A DNA stretch of 33,139 nucleotides from PNAI01 sp035501735 (GTDB taxonomy: Bacteria; Pseudomonadota; Alphaproteobacteria; Rhizobiales; Xanthobacteraceae): NCBI GenBank assembly GCA_035501735.1, contig DATJVR010000017.1, forward strand, positions 1 through 33,139. Reading direction: 5' to 3'. The first letter of the stretch is position 1. Every line of letters starts with the position of its first letter. Shown one piece after another: positions 30,278 through 33,139 of the stretch. The position numbers and the translations under genes are program-made. The notes under the pieces were generated by a model. That model was not told the origin of the DNA. It saw only the letters and a program-made list of their open reading frames with translations, and did no database searches.

Positions 30278-30314
30278 CCGCCCTTCGCAATCTACGAAGG
30301 TATTCCCAGGGCGG
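30278..30314. promoter_or_regulatory. Nested inverted repeats in the VOC / nitronate monooxygenase divergent region
   Basis: Outer arms CCGCCCT (30278-30284) and AGGGCGG (30308-30314) are perfect complements. An inner pair CCTTCG (30282-30287) and CGAAGG (30295-30300) partly overlaps the left outer arm, so the two folds exclude each other. Placed midway between the divergent starts at 30221 and 30380, this is a candidate shared operator. Confidence 0.35.
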
Positions 30315-30379
30315 ACAGTGGCATTGGCGCCGGTCCAACGACATATTTTGCCACATCATGACGATTTGGGACGCCATCC

Positions 30380-31456
30380 ATGTGGCCGGATCTCCGCCTT
30401 ATCGCGCTGTTTAGGATCAAACACCCAATCGTGCTCGCGCCGATGGCGGGCGCCATGGATTGCGAACTCGCAGCGGAGGTGGCTAACGCCGGCGGGCTTG
30501 GCTCGCTGCCGTGCGGGATGCTTACGCCGGATAAGATTCGCGACGAGGTCGACAGATTCCGCGCGCATACACAGGCGCCGATCAATCTGAATTTCTTTTC
30601 GCATGCAGCGCCCGTGCCCAACAATGCACGTGAGGCGAGATGGCGCGAACGGCTGGCTCCCTATTACCGCGAGCTTGGTGTCGATCCAGCGGCTCAAGCA
30701 CCGCAAACCAATCGCGCGCCGTTTGATTCCAATGCCCTGCGAGCCGTGCTCGAGATCAAGCCCGAAGTTGTCAGCTTCCAATATGGCTTGCCGGACGAAA
30801 CGTTGCTGGCGCCGTTGCGCCATGCCGGCATTCCAATTGTCGGTTGCGCCACCACGGTTGCCGAGGCGCGTTGGCTGGAAGCGCGCGGCGTGGCGGCCAT
30901 CGTGGCGCAAGGAGTCGAGGCCGGCGGTCATCGCGGCATGTTTCTCGACAGCAATATCGCGGGGCAGGTGGGAACCTTTGCGCTCGTGCCGCAGATCGTG
31001 GACGCGGTGAAGGCGCCGGTCATTGCCGCCGGCGCGATCGCGGATGCGCGCGGCATCGCGGCGGCCTTCGCGCTTGGCGCGGCCGGCGTGCAGATCGGCA
31101 CTGCCTACCTGCGTTGTCCGGAATCGAAGATCGCGGCGCCCTACCGGGCCGCCCTTGCGTCGGTGACCGATGAAACCACCGTGCTCACCAATGTGATCAG
31201 CGGCCGGCCGGCGCGCGGTATCGTGAATCGTCTCATGCGCGAGCTCGGTCCCATGTCGCACGACGTACCCGAATTTCCGCTGGCCGCAGGGGCGCTCGCC
31301 CCCTTGCGCGCCAAAGCGGAAGCAGCAGGCTCCGGCGATTTTTCGCCATTATGGTCGGGCCAGGCGGCTTCGCTCGGACGCGAGATGCCGGCACGGGAAT
31401 TGACCGCAAAACTGGCAGCCGATGCGCAGGCGATTCTGCAGCGGATGGCGACGTAG
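30380..31456 (+). CDS. Nitronate monooxygenase family flavoprotein (NPD/2-nitropropane dioxygenase)
   Basis: A 358-aa FMN-dependent TIM-barrel enzyme that oxidises nitronates such as propionate 3-nitronate to carbonyl compounds and nitrite. The N-terminal PIVLAPMAGAMDCELAAEVA with NAGGLGSLP, the segment VSFQYGLP, the catalytic-type His184 in QGVEAGGHRG, and the phosphate-binding APVIAAGAIADARG and GAAGVQIGTAYL are all present and fit class I. The C-terminus carries LWSGQAASLGREMPARELTAKL. A purine-rich GGGACG precedes the ATG. It is divergent from the VOC gene and 63 nt ahead of gatC. Confidence 0.9.
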   Translation: MWPDLRLIALFRIKHPIVLAPMAGAMDCELAAEVANAGGLGSLPCGMLTPDKIRDEVDRFRAHTQAPINLNFFSHAAPVPNNAREARWRERLAPYYRELGVDPAAQAPQTNRAPFDSNALRAVLEIKPEVVSFQYGLPDETLLAPLRHAGIPIVGCATTVAEARWLEARGVAAIVAQGVEAGGHRGMFLDSNIAGQVGTFALVPQIVDAVKAPVIAAGAIADARGIAAAFALGAAGVQIGTAYLRCPESKIAAPYRAALASVTDETTVLTNVISGRPARGIVNRLMRELGPMSHDVPEFPLAAGALAPLRAKAEAAGSGDFSPLWSGQAASLGREMPARELTAKLAADAQAILQRMAT

Positions 31457-31519
31457 GCGGCTTGTCGCGCGGAAAGCGGCTTTGCTATAGGCTGGCCTTG
31501 GAGCCCGGGATTTGAATTC

Positions 31520-31807
31520 ATGGCCGTTGACGCCCAAACCGTCCGCCGCATCGCGCATCTGGCGCGTATTGCGGTTGCCGATGACGAAGTCGAGCACCTG
31601 AAAGGGGAGCTCAATGCGATCTTGGCGTTCGTCGAGCAGCTGTCGGAGGTCAAGGTCGACGGCGTCGAGCCGATGACATCGGTCATACCGATGAAGATGA
31701 AGCAGCGCGAGGACAAGGTGACCGATGGCGGCATTGCCGACGACATCGTGAAAAATGCGCCGGCGACGGGGGATCACTTTTTCGTCGTTCCGAAGGTGGT
31801 CGAATAA
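31520..31807 (+). CDS. gatC: Aspartyl/glutamyl-tRNA amidotransferase subunit C
   Basis: A 95-aa subunit of GatCAB, which converts Glu-tRNAGln (and Asp-tRNAAsn) to the amide form. It matches the family by DAQTVRRIAHLARIAVADDEVEHL, LNAILAFVEQL, VDGVEPMTSVIPMKMKQREDKVTDGG and DHFFVVPKVVE at the C-terminus. Its TAA shares one base with the ATG of the next small gene (TAATG), which in turn overlaps gatA, so all three should be co-translated. Confidence 0.94.
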   Translation: MAVDAQTVRRIAHLARIAVADDEVEHLKGELNAILAFVEQLSEVKVDGVEPMTSVIPMKMKQREDKVTDGGIADDIVKNAPATGDHFFVVPKVVE

Positions 31808-32004
31808 TGTGCGACGCCTGCCTCGAGATGGAGCTCTATTTCGCCTACCTCAACGAGGTCGAGGCGCAAAAGCAGCTCGAGAAGCAAAAATCGCAGCCCT
31901 GGCAGTGCGAGGTGACGGTAATCCCGCAAGATGATGCGAAGGCGGCGCCCACTGCCGCGCAAGCGCCGACAAATCAGTCGCGCTTCGTGGGCGAACCTGA
32001 ATGA
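31807..32004 (+). CDS. Small Cys-containing protein between gatC and gatA
   Basis: A 65-aa protein that I cannot assign. The N-terminus MCDACLEMELYFAYLNEVEA holds a CxxC (Cys2, Cys5), followed by a charged, coiled-coil-like helix (VEAQKQLEKQKSQ), then PWQCEVTVI with Cys34, and an Ala/Pro-rich tail. It overlaps gatC by one base and gatA by four (ATGA), so it is embedded in the gatCA operon with coupled translation. The three Cys could bind a metal. Its position suggests a link with the amidotransferase, but no function is known. Confidence 0.7.
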   Translation: MCDACLEMELYFAYLNEVEAQKQLEKQKSQPWQCEVTVIPQDDAKAAPTAAQAPTNQSRFVGEPE

Positions 32005-33139
32005 CGCAACTTACCTCACTCACGCTCGCTGAGGCGCGGGCGGGGCTTGCTAAAAAGCAATTTTCGGCCGCCGAGCTTGCCGACGCGCATCTTGCCGCGA
32101 TGGAGCGCGCGCGATCGCTCAAGGCCTTCGTGCTGGAAACGCCGGAGAAGGCGCGCGCCATGGCGAAATCCTCCGATGCGAAGATCGCCAAGGGCGAAGG
32201 CGGCCCGCTCGAAGGCGTTCCGCTTGCCATTAAGGACATGTTCTGCACCAAGGACGTGCGCACCACCGCATGTTCCCACATCCTCGATAATTTCGTGCCG
32301 ACTTACGAGTCGACGGTGACGGCGCAGCTCTGGCGCGACGGCGCGGTGATTCTGGGCAAGACCGCCAATGATGAATTTGCCATGGGCTCGTCAAACGAGA
32401 CGGCGTTCTGCGGGCCGGTGATTTCACCGTGGCGGCGCAGGGGCGCGAATACGCCGCTGGTGCCCGGCGGCTCGTCCGGCGGATCGGCGGCGGCGGTGGC
32501 GGCAGGTCTCTGCCTCGGCGCGACCGGCACCGATACCGGCGGCTCGATCCGCCAACCGGCGGCATTCACCGGCACGGTCGGCATGAAGCCGACGTACGGG
32601 CGCTGCTCGCGCTGGGGGATCGTGGCGTTTGCGTCCTCGCTCGATCAGGCCGGCCCGTTCGCGCGCACGGTACGGGACGCTGCGTTGCTGCTCAACTCCA
32701 TGGCGGGTCACGATCCGAAGGACACGACGTCAGTGGATCGACCGGTGCCCGATTACACAGCCGCCGTCGGACAATCGATCAAAGGCATGCGCATCGGCAT
32801 TCCGAAGGAATACCGAGTCGACAAAATGCCGGCCGAGATCGAGAAGCTTTGGCAGCAGGGGATCGCCTGGTTGAAACAGGCCGGCGCCGAGATCGCCGAG
32901 ATTTCGCTACCGCATACCAAATACGCGCTGCCGGCCTATTACATCGTGGCGCCGGCGGAAGCGTCGTCGAATCTGGCGCGCTACGACGGCGTGCGTTACG
33001 GGCTTCGGGTGCAGGGCCGCGATATCATCGGCATGTACGAGCGCACGCGCGCGGAGGGTTTTGGTCCGGAAGTCCGCCGACGCATCATGATCGGCACGTA
33101 TGTTTTGTCGGCGGGCTATTACGACGCCTATTACATTCG
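32001..33139 (+). CDS. gatA: Aspartyl/glutamyl-tRNA amidotransferase subunit A (3' truncated by window)
   Basis: Amidase-signature glutaminase subunit of GatCAB that releases ammonia from glutamine. The visible 379 residues start MTQLTSLTLAEARAGL and contain the catalytic triad Lys78 (PLAIKDMF), Ser158 (PGGSSGGSAAA) and the nucleophile Ser182 (DTGGSIRQPA). The frame is open to the last base, so about 110-120 residues are missing. ATG 32001 overlaps the preceding small gene by 4 nt. Confidence 0.95.
   Translation, partial: MTQLTSLTLAEARAGLAKKQFSAAELADAHLAAMERARSLKAFVLETPEKARAMAKSSDAKIAKGEGGPLEGVPLAIKDMFCTKDVRTTACSHILDNFVPTYESTVTAQLWRDGAVILGKTANDEFAMGSSNETAFCGPVISPWRRRGANTPLVPGGSSGGSAAAVAAGLCLGATGTDTGGSIRQPAAFTGTVGMKPTYGRCSRWGIVAFASSLDQAGPFARTVRDAALLLNSMAGHDPKDTTSVDRPVPDYTAAVGQSIKGMRIGIPKEYRVDKMPAEIEKLWQQGIAWLKQAGAEIAEISLPHTKYALPAYYIVAPAEASSNLARYDGVRYGLRVQGRDIIGMYERTRAEGFGPEVRRRIMIGTYVLSAGYYDAYYI

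Noticed and set aside
1..33139. Search for tRNA/rRNA genes, CRISPR arrays, insertion sequences, phage genes and integrase sites
   Set aside because: No cloverleaf-type sequence, regularly spaced repeat, transposase-like protein or terminal inverted repeat was recognised.

Overview
This window looks like a chromosomal segment of an alphaproteobacterium of the order Hyphomicrobiales (Rhizobiales), probably near Bradyrhizobium, Rhodopseudomonas or Xanthobacteraceae. That placement is inference. It rests on high GC content, the run divK-pleD-rpmG-NUDIX-rnr-topA-dprA-plsY-pyrC-pyrB, and family markers such as EipB (DUF1849), DUF3572 next to dinB, the FemAB-like DUF482 protein and a zinc-ribbon DinB. 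I see no insertion sequence, prophage, tRNA, rRNA or CRISPR array. Coding is dense, with many 1-4 nt stop/start overlaps.

Layout. 1-3.0 kb: the 3' part of clpA with a terminator, then an azlC-azlD branched-chain amino-acid exporter pair. 3.0-6.4 kb (minus strand): RidA-family protein, glycerophosphodiester phosphodiesterase, a small secreted Cys protein, a FemAB/GNAT-like protein and a HIT protein. 6.6-9.0 kb: periplasmic EipB (plus), then DUF3572-dinB (minus). 9.1-10.9 kb: the divK-pleD cell-cycle and c-di-GMP module. 10.9-11.4 kb is the only long gene-free stretch. It is rich in inverted repeats and may encode a structured RNA.

11.4-24.7 kb is one long minus-strand block. Read in transcription order it is pyrB, a small membrane protein, a pyrC-like gene, plsY, dprA, a frameshifted caspase-like gene, a lytic transglycosylase, topA, rnr, NUDIX and rpmG. 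A small plus-strand gene sits before topA. The caspase, transglycosylase and small-gene segment appears to be inserted into an otherwise conserved order. The pyrC product has lost its HxH metal-binding motif and is probably a non-catalytic partner of PyrB.

24.8-33.1 kb: an AidB-like acyl-CoA dehydrogenase, a secreted Tyr-rich protein followed by two related hairpins, ruvX (minus), a diguanylate cyclase with a degenerate receiver, a CRP-type single-domain protein, a VOC dioxygenase divergent from a nitronate monooxygenase, and gatC-small Cys protein-gatA. gatA is cut by the window end.

Most of the window is housekeeping. The points most worth a second look are two small, translationally overlapped genes (between pyrB and pyrC, and between gatC and gatA), the degenerate dihydroorotase, the single-base frameshift in the caspase-like gene, the structured 10.9-11.35 kb intergenic region, and the paired hairpins at 27.0-27.2 kb. 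No clearly new multi-gene system is evident.
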